Shown here: positions 50,701 to 58,176 of the stretch, piece after piece
How the letters are laid out: every line of letters begins with the position of its first letter
How positions within the stretch are numbered: the first letter of the stretch is position 1
Source: Aquabacterium humicola
Lineage (GTDB): Bacteria > Pseudomonadota > Gammaproteobacteria > Burkholderiales > Burkholderiaceae_C
Assembly (NCBI RefSeq): GCF_030167915.1
Contig: NZ_JARGNB010000004.1
Location: 434,001 to 498,000, forward strand
DNA: 64,000 bases
Reading direction: 5' to 3'
Translations under genes and position numbers: made by a program
The notes under the pieces: generated by a model
The model's database searches: none
Told to the model about the DNA's origin: nothing
What the model saw: only the letters and a program-made list of their open reading frames with translations

Positions 50701-51196
50701 GCTGCGCCAGCCGGACCTCGTCGCCGACGTGCAGGCCTGCCTCGTGGCCAGCGGCATCGCGCCGGCGCAGCTGCAGCTCGAGGTCACCGAGAGCCTGGCC
50801 GCGCAGGACGAGCTCGCGCGCACGCGGCTGCGCGAGCTGAAGGCGCTGGGCCTGGGCATCGCGCTGGACGACTTCGGCACCGGCTATTCGTCGCTCGCCT
50901 GCCTGCACCAGCTGCCGGTCGACACGGTGAAGATCGACCGCAGCTTCGTCAGCCATGCCGAGACCAGCGAATACCACCGCGCGCTGATCGAGGCGACGAT
51001 CCGCGTCGCGCAGACGCTGGGCATGGCCACCGTCGCCGAAGGCATCGAGAGCGCCGGCCAGGCCGCGCTGCTGCAGCAGATGCAGTGCGCGCGCGGCCAG
51101 GGCTACCTGTTCAGCCGGCCGCTGGAGGCCGAGGCGTTGACGCAGTGGCTGCGCGAGCGCGGTGACGCCGAGCCGCCGACGCGGCGCGCCGCCTAG
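47750..51196 (+). CDS. membrane GGDEF-EAL protein with PilJ-like sensor and PAS domains
   Basis: The 1148-residue protein has four membrane helices (about 18-43, 50-72, 103-122, 285-306). A PilJ/NarX-like periplasmic sensor (VGLAGRQGMWSQQIARHAAL) lies between the last two. About three PAS-type domains (about 325-685) follow, then GGDEF at residues 790-794 and EAL near 917 with VTESLA and DDFGTGYSSLA. Both catalytic signatures are intact, so it may make or degrade cyclic di-GMP. No in-frame ATG is near; TTG at 47750 with GGAGA nine bases upstream is the best start. A slightly later GTG cannot be excluded. Confidence 0.9.
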   Translation: MPSTPAPRRSIHPSRWHLALDLFAIAAAVFAAGTMTSLVLADWSAGAGWLGALVGALLMGALLAPVLYLGVRYRAQRFAEARGGDTAREEPPDVFAGGMHQRVRIALFAVLVLVGAVVFGQQQQSEWIERERGVDAEIVGLAGRQGMWSQQIARHAALLLQAHPAERATIDRSLRQALDEWRVEAGRLDELIGLQAEASANAATLLRPALRDWHEARARLWERSDAVRRSLLEPAAEDELRAGVGALQAEVAPALDAAQSLAQRSNDAARARSEEAIGAQRSSALYIAAMLVFLALGIAEPTARAVRRQTRQLAAQADELARLALVAERTNHAVTLTDAKGRIVWVNEGFTRITGFGPAEVIGQPSLRMLLAGGAEPAAIQRLRRAQGDGGGARVEVLSRTRDGREFWLDLDLQPLRNADGALTGFVGVGSDVTERVTERLKTAALLAALPTGVLVQDEHGRSVECNPAALRMLELDRAQVLLQAPLPPSWKVLNEDLSECGMDDRPGTLALRSGAGVQGRILGITRADGELRWLLVNAEPVVDALGRSAGVVSCFIDVTEQRNQRVLLQMTVEAAGVGTWQWDIANRRFQCNDRLVTMLGYRPGELDLEADNVLEDLVHPDDRAPRRDAMAQHLANPDVPFRCEQRLRRPDGEWATVLSCGTVTERGEQGQPRRVAGLHFDMTEQMQMQAMLRHAARTDGLTQLPNRAAVFDRVQQALQRSQEQEGFGYAVLFMDFDRFKQVNDTLGHAVGDELLRQIANRLRRTLRPGDVIGHDPAYEATEHTAGRIGGDEFVVVLEHVRGRDDACAVARRLLDSLAEPYRIGPHVVHSTASIGIVTSEQAANDAHTVMRDADTAMYEAKRGGRGRYVVFDPSMHERVARTLSIENDLRLALERDELFVVYQPVIDFVAGRAGAVEALVRWRHPARGIVAPVEFIPVAEESGLIVEIGRRVLATACRQFVAWQQALGPLAPQSIAVNLSTVQLRQPDLVADVQACLVASGIAPAQLQLEVTESLAAQDELARTRLRELKALGLGIALDDFGTGYSSLACLHQLPVDTVKIDRSFVSHAETSEYHRALIEATIRVAQTLGMATVAEGIESAGQAALLQQMQCARGQGYLFSRPLEAEALTQWLRERGDAEPPTRRAA

Positions 51197-51223
51197 TACA
51201 CGAGATGAGCGGCCACCGGCCGC

Positions 51224-52642
51224 TCAGAGTGCGAAGATCTTGCCCGGGTTCAGGATGTTCTTCGGGTCCAGTGCGCGCTTGAGCACGCGCATCATGTCGA
51301 CCGCCCCGGCGCCCGCCTCGTCCAGCAGGAAAGCCTGCTTGTGCAGCCCGATGCCGTGCTCGCCGGTGCAGGTGCCTTCGAGCTTCAGCGCGTGGTGCAC
51401 CAGCTGGTCGTTCAGGCGCTCGGCGAGATCGCGTTCGGCCGGGATCGCCGGATCGATCAGGTAGGCAATGTGGAAGTTGCCGTCGCCGACATGGCCGACG
51501 ATGTAGTACGGCAGCCCGGCCGCTTCGGCCTCGTCCACCGCCAGCGCGATGCAGTCGGCCAGCCGCGAGATCGGCACGCAGGTGTCGGTGGTCACCGTGC
51601 GGCAGCCGGGCTTGAGCTGCAGCGCGGCGAAGTAGGCATGGTGGCGCGCGGTCCACAGCCGCGTGCGTTCCTCGGGCGTCGTCGCCCACTCGAAGTGCTC
51701 GCCACCGTGCTCGGACGCCGCGGCCTGCACGATCTCGGCCTGCTCGCGCACGCCGGCCTCGCTGCCGTGGAACTCCATCAGCAGCATCGGCGCCTCGCGC
51801 AGCGTGAGCTTGTCGTGGCGGTTGACCGCGCGCACGGCGTTGGCGTCGAGCAGCTCGCAGCGCGCGATCGGCACGCCGAGCTGGATGACCTCGATGGTCG
51901 TCGCCACCGCGTCGGCGATGCTCGGGAAGTGGCAGACCGCGGCCGACACCGATTCGGGCTGCGGATACAGCCGCAGGGTGACTTCGGTGATCACCCCCAG
52001 CGTGCCTTCGCTACCCACCAAAAGACGCGTCAGGTCATAGCCGGCGCTGGACTTCTTCGCCCGCGTGCCGGTGCGGATCACTTCGCCTGACGCCGTCACC
52101 ACTTCGAGCGCCAGCACGTTCTCGCGCATCGTGCCGTAGCGCACCGCGTTCGTGCCGCTGGCGCGCGTCGCGGCCATGCCGCCGATCGATGCGTCGGCGC
52201 CGGGATCGATCGGGAAGAAAAGGCCCGTGTGGCGGATCTCGTCGTTGAGCTGCTTGCGGGTGACGCCGGGCTGCACGGTGACCGTCAGGTCCTCCGGGTG
52301 CACGTGCAGCACCTTGTTCATGCGCGACACGTCGATGCTGATGCCGCCCTGCACAGCAAGCAAGTGGCCTTCGAGCGACGAGCCGACCCCGTAGGGGATC
52401 ACCGGGACTTCGTATTGCGCGGCCAGCGCCACCGCGGCGGCCACCTCCGCGGTGCTCTCGGCGAAGACCACCGCCTCGGGCGGCGGCACGTCGAAGGGGG
52501 ATTCGTCGCGCCCGTGCTGCTCGCGCACCGCCATCGCGGTCGAGCAGCGGGGCCCGAAGCGCATCTTCAGCGCTTCGATCATCTCGGCGGGCACCGGACG
52601 CGGCTGCAGCGGCAGCAGGTGGGCGGGCAGCGTGGCGTTCAT
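51224..52642 (-). CDS. FAD-linked oxidase, D-lactate dehydrogenase/glycolate oxidase GlcD family
   Basis: The 472-residue flavoprotein has the PCMH-type FAD domain (VPVIPYGVGSSLEGH, GADASIGGMAATRASGTNA, AGYDLTRLLVGSEGTLGVI). Its C-terminal domain has IVGHVGDGNFH and GTCTGEHGIGLHK with the metal-binding histidines. This is the D-lactate dehydrogenase (cytochrome)/GlcD family; the exact 2-hydroxyacid cannot be told. It is a single gene, divergent from the cobalamin adenosyltransferase. Confidence 0.92.
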   Translation of the reverse strand: MNATLPAHLLPLQPRPVPAEMIEALKMRFGPRCSTAMAVREQHGRDESPFDVPPPEAVVFAESTAEVAAAVALAAQYEVPVIPYGVGSSLEGHLLAVQGGISIDVSRMNKVLHVHPEDLTVTVQPGVTRKQLNDEIRHTGLFFPIDPGADASIGGMAATRASGTNAVRYGTMRENVLALEVVTASGEVIRTGTRAKKSSAGYDLTRLLVGSEGTLGVITEVTLRLYPQPESVSAAVCHFPSIADAVATTIEVIQLGVPIARCELLDANAVRAVNRHDKLTLREAPMLLMEFHGSEAGVREQAEIVQAAASEHGGEHFEWATTPEERTRLWTARHHAYFAALQLKPGCRTVTTDTCVPISRLADCIALAVDEAEAAGLPYYIVGHVGDGNFHIAYLIDPAIPAERDLAERLNDQLVHHALKLEGTCTGEHGIGLHKQAFLLDEAGAGAVDMMRVLKRALDPKNILNPGKIFAL

Positions 52643-52742
52643 CGGCACTCTCCGGACGATGCGGATTCGTCGGGGCCATTCTAGGAGCGCGCCTTCGGGC
52701 AAGATCGCAGGCTCATTGCTGCGAAATCGCAAGACACACACC

Positions 52743-53345
52743 ATGGCCAATCGACTGTCCCAGATCGCCACCCGCACCGGTGACAACGGCACCACCGGCC
52801 TGGGCGACGGCTCCCGCGTGCCCAAGGACCACCTGCGCGTGCAGGCGATGGGCGACGTCGACGAGCTGAACTCCAGCCTTGGCGTGCTGCTCGCCGAACC
52901 GCTGCCGGACGCGGTGCGCGAGCTGCTGGTGGTGATCCAGCACGAGCTCTTCAACCTCGGCGGCGAGCTGTCAATCCCGGGCTACACGCTGCTGAAGCCC
53001 GAGGCCGTGCTGCGGCTCGACGAGGCGCTGGCCGAGCACAACGCGACGCTGCCGCGGCTGGCCGAATTCATCCTGCCGGCCGGCACGCGCAGCGCGGCGC
53101 TGTCGCACGTTAGCCGCAGCATCGCGCGGCGGGCCGAGCGCGCGGTGGTCGCGCTCGGCGCGCAGGAGGCGGTCAATGAAGCGCCGCGCCAGTACCTGAA
53201 CCGGCTGTCGGACCTGCTGTTCGTGCTGGCGCGGGTGTTGAACCGCGCGAACCTCGACGGGCTCGGCGGCGACGACGTCTACTGGCGCAGCGAGCGGCTC
53301 GCGGCGCAACAGGCGTCCGCGGACGGCGAGGCGGCGCCGTCCTGA
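52743..53345 (+). CDS. cob(I)alamin adenosyltransferase, PduO type
   Basis: The 200-residue enzyme transfers adenosyl from ATP to cob(I)alamin to make coenzyme B12. It has the ATP-binding N terminus SQIATRTGDNGTTGLGDGSRV, VDELNSSLGVLL, the LSIPGY segment and RSIARRAERAV followed by LNRLSDLLFVLARVLN. The length is normal for PduO-type enzymes. I see no cobalamin riboswitch in the 100 bp upstream. It is a single gene. Confidence 0.94.
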   Translation: MANRLSQIATRTGDNGTTGLGDGSRVPKDHLRVQAMGDVDELNSSLGVLLAEPLPDAVRELLVVIQHELFNLGGELSIPGYTLLKPEAVLRLDEALAEHNATLPRLAEFILPAGTRSAALSHVSRSIARRAERAVVALGAQEAVNEAPRQYLNRLSDLLFVLARVLNRANLDGLGGDDVYWRSERLAAQQASADGEAAPS

Positions 53346-53381
53346 TTCATCGCGGCCCGTTCCAGGAGGCCGCGCCGATGC

Positions 53382-53675
53382 TCAGGGCGCGGCGCGGTGG
53401 CCGGCGCGGAACTCGTCCCAGCTCAAGGCGCCGTCCTTGTTCTTGTCGAGCTCGTCGAAGCGCGCGGCGATGGCCGGCAGCTTGCCGGCTTCTTCGCGGC
53501 TGAGCTGGCCGTCCTTGTTGGTGTCGGCGCCGCGGAAGGCGGCTTCGGCCGGATCGGCCGGCGCCTGCGGTGCCGGCTGCGGCGGCTGCACCGGCTGCTG
53601 GGCCCACGCGGCGCCGCCGGCGAGCAGGAACGCGGCCACGGCCGGAACGAGCGACTGCTTCAGTGTTCTGATCAT
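53382..53675 (-). CDS. exported EF-hand protein
   Basis: A 97-residue protein with a Sec signal ending AAWAQ, a Gln/Pro-rich spacer, and two EF-hand loops: DTNKDGQLSREE near residue 51 and DKNKDGALSWDE near 77. Both loops have the canonical Asp/Asn/Asp pattern and a terminal Glu, so calcium binding in the periplasm is likely. The ATG is preceded by GAGG (CGATG context). It is convergent with the adenosyltransferase gene. Confidence 0.88.
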   Translation of the reverse strand: MIRTLKQSLVPAVAAFLLAGGAAWAQQPVQPPQPAPQAPADPAEAAFRGADTNKDGQLSREEAGKLPAIAARFDELDKNKDGALSWDEFRAGHRAAP

Positions 53676-53781
53676 CGAGGAGACCTATCCTTCAAAGTGA
53701 TGGGAGGTCTTCATTGCACGCGCGATCGGCCCACCGCGCCAGCATTCTTGCCGTGCCTTGCGCCAGACAACCTTCGATGAA

Positions 53782-53806
53782 CGCTCGCAACCTCCGGTTG
53801 CGAGCG
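53782..53806 (-). terminator. 11-bp perfect stem-loop downstream of the DAHP synthase gene
   Basis: CGCTCGCAACC, a TCC loop, and GGTTGCGAGCG lie 14 bp beyond the aroG stop. There is no U-tract on either strand, so termination strength is uncertain. Confidence 0.5.
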
Positions 53807-53819
53807 CCACACAGGTGAG

Positions 53820-54980
53820 CTAGCTGCGCTGCGGCTGCGCGCGTCGGGTCTTCACCGCGTCGCTCAGGATGTCGAGCACGGCCAGCGAGTCGTCCCAGCC
53901 GATGCAGGCGTCGGTGATGCTCTTGCCGTATTCCAGTGCCGCCGGGTCGTCCTTGCCGGGGGTGAACTTCTGCGCGCCGGCCTGCAGGTGGCTCTCGACC
54001 ATCACACCGAAGATGCAGCGGCCGCCTTCGGCGAGCTGCGCGCCGATGTCGCGCGCGACGTCGACCTGGCGCTGGTGCTGCTTGCTGCTGTTGGCGTGGC
54101 TGCAGTCGATCATCAGCCGGCACGGCAGCTTCGCGGCTTCGAGCTCGGCGCAGGCGTCGGCGACGCTCTTCGCGTCGTAGTTCGGCGCCTTGCCGCCGCG
54201 CAGGATCACGTGGCAGTCCTTGTTGCCCTTGGTCGAGACGATCGCCACCTGGCCGTTCTTGTGCACCGACAGGAAGTGGTGCGGGCGCGAGGCCGCCTGG
54301 ATGGCATCCGTGGCGATCTTCAGGTTGCCGTCGGTGCCGTTCTTGAAGCCGATCGGCGCCGACAGCCCCGACGCCAGCTCGCGATGCACCTGGCTCTCGG
54401 TGGTGCGTGCGCCGATCGCGCCCCAGCTGATCAGGTCGCCGATGTACTGCGGGCTGATGGTGTCGAGGAACTCGCTGCCCGCCGGCACGCCCAGGCGATT
54501 GATGTCCACCAGCAGCTGCCGCGCGATGCGCAGGCCCTCGTGTATGCGGTAGCTCTCGTCGAGGTAGGGGTCGTTGATCAGGCCCTTCCAGCCGACCGTG
54601 GTGCGCGGCTTCTCGAAATACACCCGCATCACGATCTCCAGCGTGCCGGCGTACTTCTCGCGCTCGGCCTTGAGCTTGCGGGCGTAGTCGATCGCGGCGG
54701 CCGGGTCGTGGATCGAGCAGGGGCCGATGATCACCAGCAGCCGGTCGTCCTTGCCCGCCAGGATGCGACGCACCGATTCGCGCGTGGTGCCGACCAGCTT
54801 CTCCACCGGCGTGCCGGCGATCGGGAAGAAGCGGATCAGGTGCTCGGGCGGGGGCAGCGGCACGACATCCTCGATGCGCTGGTCGTCGGTTTCGCTGGTC
54901 TTCTCGCTCAACGCGTAGCCGAAGCCGCCGCCTTCAGCGTGGGCATGACTGCTGGGGGACTTGGGGCTCATGGGCTGCAT
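53820..54980 (-). CDS. aroG: 3-deoxy-7-phosphoheptulonate synthase (DAHP synthase, class I)
   Basis: The 386-residue enzyme condenses phosphoenolpyruvate and erythrose 4-phosphate, the first step of aromatic amino acid synthesis. It shows VIIGPCSIHDPAAAI, VYFEKPRTTVGWKGLINDP, SHANSSKQHQRQ and GVMVESHLQAG, as in AroF/G/H. A second in-frame ATG at 54971 may be the true start. An intrinsic terminator lies 18 bp upstream on the same strand, preceded by an aromatic-rich leader peptide and a sigma-70 promoter. Transcription is thus attenuation-controlled. Which aromatic amino acid dominates cannot be told from the enzyme alone. Confidence 0.95.
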   Translation of the reverse strand: MQPMSPKSPSSHAHAEGGGFGYALSEKTSETDDQRIEDVVPLPPPEHLIRFFPIAGTPVEKLVGTTRESVRRILAGKDDRLLVIIGPCSIHDPAAAIDYARKLKAEREKYAGTLEIVMRVYFEKPRTTVGWKGLINDPYLDESYRIHEGLRIARQLLVDINRLGVPAGSEFLDTISPQYIGDLISWGAIGARTTESQVHRELASGLSAPIGFKNGTDGNLKIATDAIQAASRPHHFLSVHKNGQVAIVSTKGNKDCHVILRGGKAPNYDAKSVADACAELEAAKLPCRLMIDCSHANSSKQHQRQVDVARDIGAQLAEGGRCIFGVMVESHLQAGAQKFTPGKDDPAALEYGKSITDACIGWDDSLAVLDILSDAVKTRRAQPQRS

Positions 54981-54997
54981 CTTTCATGGACGGGACG

Positions 54998-55025
54998 AAA
55001 AAAAACCGCCGGGGTTGCCGGCGGT
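54998..55025 (-). terminator. attenuator (intrinsic terminator) upstream of aroG
   Basis: On the minus strand ACCGCCGG and CCGGCGGT form an 8-bp stem with a five-base loop, followed by eight U. It lies between the leader peptide and aroG, so it must be bypassed for expression. Confidence 0.93.
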
Positions 55026-55053
55026 TCGTTGAGGTTCGCTGTTCGCTTTGGGG

Positions 55054-55128
55054 CTACAGGCTGGCCTCTCCTCCGCCGGTGCGGTGCGAGAACCAAAAGT
55101 AGCCAAAAAAGAAAACGGCCGAACGCAT
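55054..55128 (-). CDS. aromatic-rich leader peptide of the aroG attenuator
   Basis: A 24-residue frame reads MRSAVFFFGYFWFSH followed by RTGGGEASL and TAG. It has five Phe plus Tyr and Trp within nine residues, the signature of a leader peptide that senses aromatic aminoacyl-tRNA. The bases ACCGGCGG (minus strand, 55080 to 55073) in its last third can pair with the 5' arm of the attenuator over 7 bp, giving an antiterminator when the ribosome stalls at the Phe codons. The start follows the predicted transcript start by only a few bases. Confidence 0.9.
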   Translation of the reverse strand: MRSAVFFFGYFWFSHRTGGGEASL

Positions 55129-55136
55129 GGGGCGAA

Positions 55137-55164
55137 ACTGTAGCACGCGATTGCTGCGGTGCAA
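55137..55164 (-). promoter_or_regulatory. sigma-70 promoter of the aroG leader
   Basis: On the minus strand TTGCAC (55164-55159), a 16-bp spacer, and TACAGT (55142-55137). The expected transcript start near 55130 is two or three bases before the leader ATG, so the leader peptide may be translated from a nearly leaderless RNA. Confidence 0.75.
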
Positions 55165-55180
55165 AACCCCCCGCGCCACC

Positions 55181-58057
55181 TCACGCCGCGTTGGCCGCGC
55201 TGTCCGACGGCGTGCGTGCCGTGGGCACCGCGGCGCCGCGCAGCACCCGCGCGACGAACGCCATCGGGTCGGCGTCCTTGACCAGCACCTCAGCGGCGCC
55301 GAGCGCGGTGTAGCGCAGCACGTCGTCGCCGGTGAGCTCGGCCGACATCACGGCCATCGGCGGCCCCGGGTCGGCATCCAGGGCGCGCCAGCGCAGCAGG
55401 TCGTCGACCGTGCCGTCGGGCAGGTGCACGTCGCTGACGACGAGGTCGGGGGCCTCGCGCGGCCACATCGCCCGTGCCTCTTCCAGCGTCGTCGCCCACG
55501 CCACCTGCACGCCCTGCTGGCGGAAGGCCTGTTCGAGCAGCATGCCGTAGACCGGCGAGTCCTCCACCAGCAGCAGCCGCTTCGGCAGGCCGGCGCGCGT
55601 GGACTCGGGCCTGGCCGGGTCGGCGAAGAAGCGCAGCACGAAGCGGCTGCCGCTGCCGGGCGTGCTGTCGCAGTCGAGCGCGCCGCCGAGCAGCGTGGCG
55701 ATGTCGCGGCTCAGCGCCAGGCCGAGCCCGCTGCCGGGCCGGTCGCCGCGACCGGCCTGGAAACGTTCGAACAGCCGCGCGCGCTGGGCGGCATCGAGGC
55801 CCGGCCCCTGGTCCTCGACGGCGAACTCGATCGTCAGCCGCCCGCCGTCGTCCGGCCAGCAGCGCGTCGCCACGGTGATCGAGCCGCGCTCGCTGAACTT
55901 GATCGCGTTGACGATCAGGTTGCGCAGCACCTGCTGCACGCGCAGCGCGTCCGAGCGCACCCATGCCGCGGCCGACGGATCGGCCTCGTGCTTCAGCGTC
56001 AGGCCCTTGGCCAGCGCGGCCGGGCGCATCTCGTCGACCACCGCCTCGGCCATGTCCAGCGGGCGCTCGGCCGCCAGGCTCAGGCTCAGCTGCCCGGCGT
56101 GCAGCCGGTGGCGGTCGAGCAGGCTGTTGAGCAGCCCGAGCGTTGCGCGCGCCGAGTGCGCCAGCGCGTTGAACATCGACTGCGTGCGCGCATCGCCGCG
56201 GGCCGAGCCCCGCAGCAGCGCCACGGCGCCGGCCACCGACTGCAGCGCGTTGCGCACCTCGTGCGCCATGAACGCGAGGTAGTGCTCGCTTTCGCGGTGA
56301 GCCTGCTCGGCGACGGCCTGGGCCTGCTCGGCACGCTTCTGGGTGTCAAGGCGCAGCGCGATCTGGCGCTTCAAGGCCCGGCTGTGCCAGCCCCAAGCGG
56401 CGCCGAGCAGCAAGAAGACCAGCGCCGCGCCGATCGCCCAGCGCAGCAGGCGCTGCAGCGGCCAGGCTTCACGCACCTGCTGGGCCCAGGCGCGTTCGAT
56501 CGCCGGCAGGTCCTGCTGCAGTGCGCCGTCGAGCGCGGCGCGCAGCACCGGCGCCAGCGCGGCGTGAGCCGCCGGCAGGGTCAGGTGATGTTCGTCGGCG
56601 AAACCCGGCACGAACCCGCTGACATACAGGCCCTGCGCATTGCCGTGCTGCTCGCGCATCGCGTCCAGGCTGAGCACCGCGGCGCTCGCCTGGCCGTTGT
56701 CGACCAGCGCCAGGCAGGCCGCCGCCGAGTTGCAGCGCAGCGGCCTGATGCCCGGGTGGCGCACGGCGAGGAAGGCCTGCATCAGCTCGTGCTCGGCCAC
56801 CGCCAGCGGCCGACCCGACGCCTGGTGCAGTTCCCAGACCGGCGCCTTCAGCGGGCTGACCAGCACCACCGGGCTGCTGTGGTACGGCCCGACGAAGCGC
56901 AGCGTGCCGCGCCGGGCGGCAGTCTCCGCCAGCCCGAGCGCGAGGTGGATGCGACCGTCCGCCAGCGCCGCGTCGAGCGCCCGGCGGTCCAGCGGCACGA
57001 AGGAGTCGATGCGCAGCCCCGCGCGCCGGGCCACGGCCTGCATCAGCTCGATCGCGATGCCGCGGGCCTCGCCGCCTTCGAGCGCGCTGTAGGGCCAGTC
57101 GTCGCGGGCATAACCGATGCGCAGCGCCGGCGTGCCGGCCGGCAAGGCGGGCATGGCCACGGCGGCATCGGTGCTGCGCAGGTACACGGGGACCGGATGC
57201 CAGCGGGCTTCGATCTGCTCGATCGCCGGGGCGCCGAGGCGGGCCAGCGCCTGGTCGAGCGCGTCGGCCAGCACGGGTTGATCGCGCAGCACTGCGAGGT
57301 GCAGTTCGCCGCTGGCCAGCGTCAGGCGCCGCAGCACCGCCAGCCCGCCGCGGCGGTCGCGTTCGATCGCGTGCACGACCGCGGGCAGCGCCTCGAGCAG
57401 CACGTCGGCGCGCTGCGCGGCCACCGCGTCCAGCGCCTGCTCGATGGTGTCGAACGGCGTGCGCGGCGCGAGCGGGAAGCGCTGCAGCGCGTTGTTCTCC
57501 GAAGGATGTCCGCGCACCACCGCGATGCGCCGGCCGCCCAGGTCCGGGCCGTCCGGCAGCGAGGTCTCGCTGTCGCGGCCGACCAGCGCCTGCTGCAGCA
57601 CCGCGTAGCGGCGCGTGAAGCGCAGCGTGGTTTCGCGCGCCGGCGTGCGGGCCATCGCCGACAGCACGTCGATCTCGCGCCGTTCGAGCGCGCGCCGCGC
57701 GTCTTCGAAGCGCTCGAAGCGCCGGTAGGCGACCGGCCGCCGCAGCGTGCGGCCGAGGGCATCGAGCAGGTCGACGTCGATGCCGCCGGGGTCGGCGCCT
57801 TCGGGCCAGACCTGGTACGGCGCGAAGCTGGCCATCAGGCCGACCACGATGACCGGCGGAAGCGGGTCGGCGGCCGGCGTGGGCTCGGCGGCGTGGGCGA
57901 ATCCCGCCAGCACGAGCAGCAGCAGCCCGGCGAACCAGGCGAGCACACGCCGCGGCGCGGCCAGCGTGCCGCGCGCAGGCCGCATCGCGGCCGACTGGCC
58001 ACGTGCACGCCGCATGGTGGCCGCGTGCCATGCCCTGCCGATGCCCGTCCTCCCCAT
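55181..58057 (-). CDS. BvgS-like hybrid sensor histidine kinase
   Basis: The 958-residue protein has a signal/anchor region near residues 35-55. Two periplasmic binding-protein-3 domains follow (about 65-275 and 290-510), then a membrane helix near 530-550, a HisKA domain with FMAHEVRNALQSV, an HATPase with LRNLIVNAIKFSE and [11 protein letters not shown], and a C-terminal receiver with LLLVEDSPVYG, VSDVHLPDG and VLVKD. This matches unorthodox BvgS/EvgS-type sensors. No DNA-binding partner is adjacent, so its target is unknown. The ATG at 58057 follows GGGAG; a TTG at 58069 is less likely. Confidence 0.92.
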   Translation of the reverse strand: MGRTGIGRAWHAATMRRARGQSAAMRPARGTLAAPRRVLAWFAGLLLLVLAGFAHAAEPTPAADPLPPVIVVGLMASFAPYQVWPEGADPGGIDVDLLDALGRTLRRPVAYRRFERFEDARRALERREIDVLSAMARTPARETTLRFTRRYAVLQQALVGRDSETSLPDGPDLGGRRIAVVRGHPSENNALQRFPLAPRTPFDTIEQALDAVAAQRADVLLEALPAVVHAIERDRRGGLAVLRRLTLASGELHLAVLRDQPVLADALDQALARLGAPAIEQIEARWHPVPVYLRSTDAAVAMPALPAGTPALRIGYARDDWPYSALEGGEARGIAIELMQAVARRAGLRIDSFVPLDRRALDAALADGRIHLALGLAETAARRGTLRFVGPYHSSPVVLVSPLKAPVWELHQASGRPLAVAEHELMQAFLAVRHPGIRPLRCNSAAACLALVDNGQASAAVLSLDAMREQHGNAQGLYVSGFVPGFADEHHLTLPAAHAALAPVLRAALDGALQQDLPAIERAWAQQVREAWPLQRLLRWAIGAALVFLLLGAAWGWHSRALKRQIALRLDTQKRAEQAQAVAEQAHRESEHYLAFMAHEVRNALQSVAGAVALLRGSARGDARTQSMFNALAHSARATLGLLNSLLDRHRLHAGQLSLSLAAERPLDMAEAVVDEMRPAALAKGLTLKHEADPSAAAWVRSDALRVQQVLRNLIVNAIKFSERGSITVATRCWPDDGGRLTIEFAVEDQGPGLDAAQRARLFERFQAGRGDRPGSGLGLALSRDIATLLGGALDCDSTPGSGSRFVLRFFADPARPESTRAGLPKRLLLVEDSPVYGMLLEQAFRQQGVQVAWATTLEEARAMWPREAPDLVVSDVHLPDGTVDDLLRWRALDADPGPPMAVMSAELTGDDVLRYTALGAAEVLVKDADPMAFVARVLRGAAVPTARTPSDSAANAA

Positions 58058-58176
58058 CGAGGCTCCCAACGCCCTAGTGGTGCGCAGGCATGCTGCCGCC
58101 TGACGGCGGCGCGGTCAATCGAAGAAAGTCTCAGCCGGCGTGCAAAGCGGCCGGCCTGACGCCGGGCCGTGCCGGT

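Noticed and set aside
52643-52742. Possible cobalamin riboswitch upstream of the adenosyltransferase gene
   Set aside because: Only 100 bp are available and no B12-box-like core or stem arrangement was seen.
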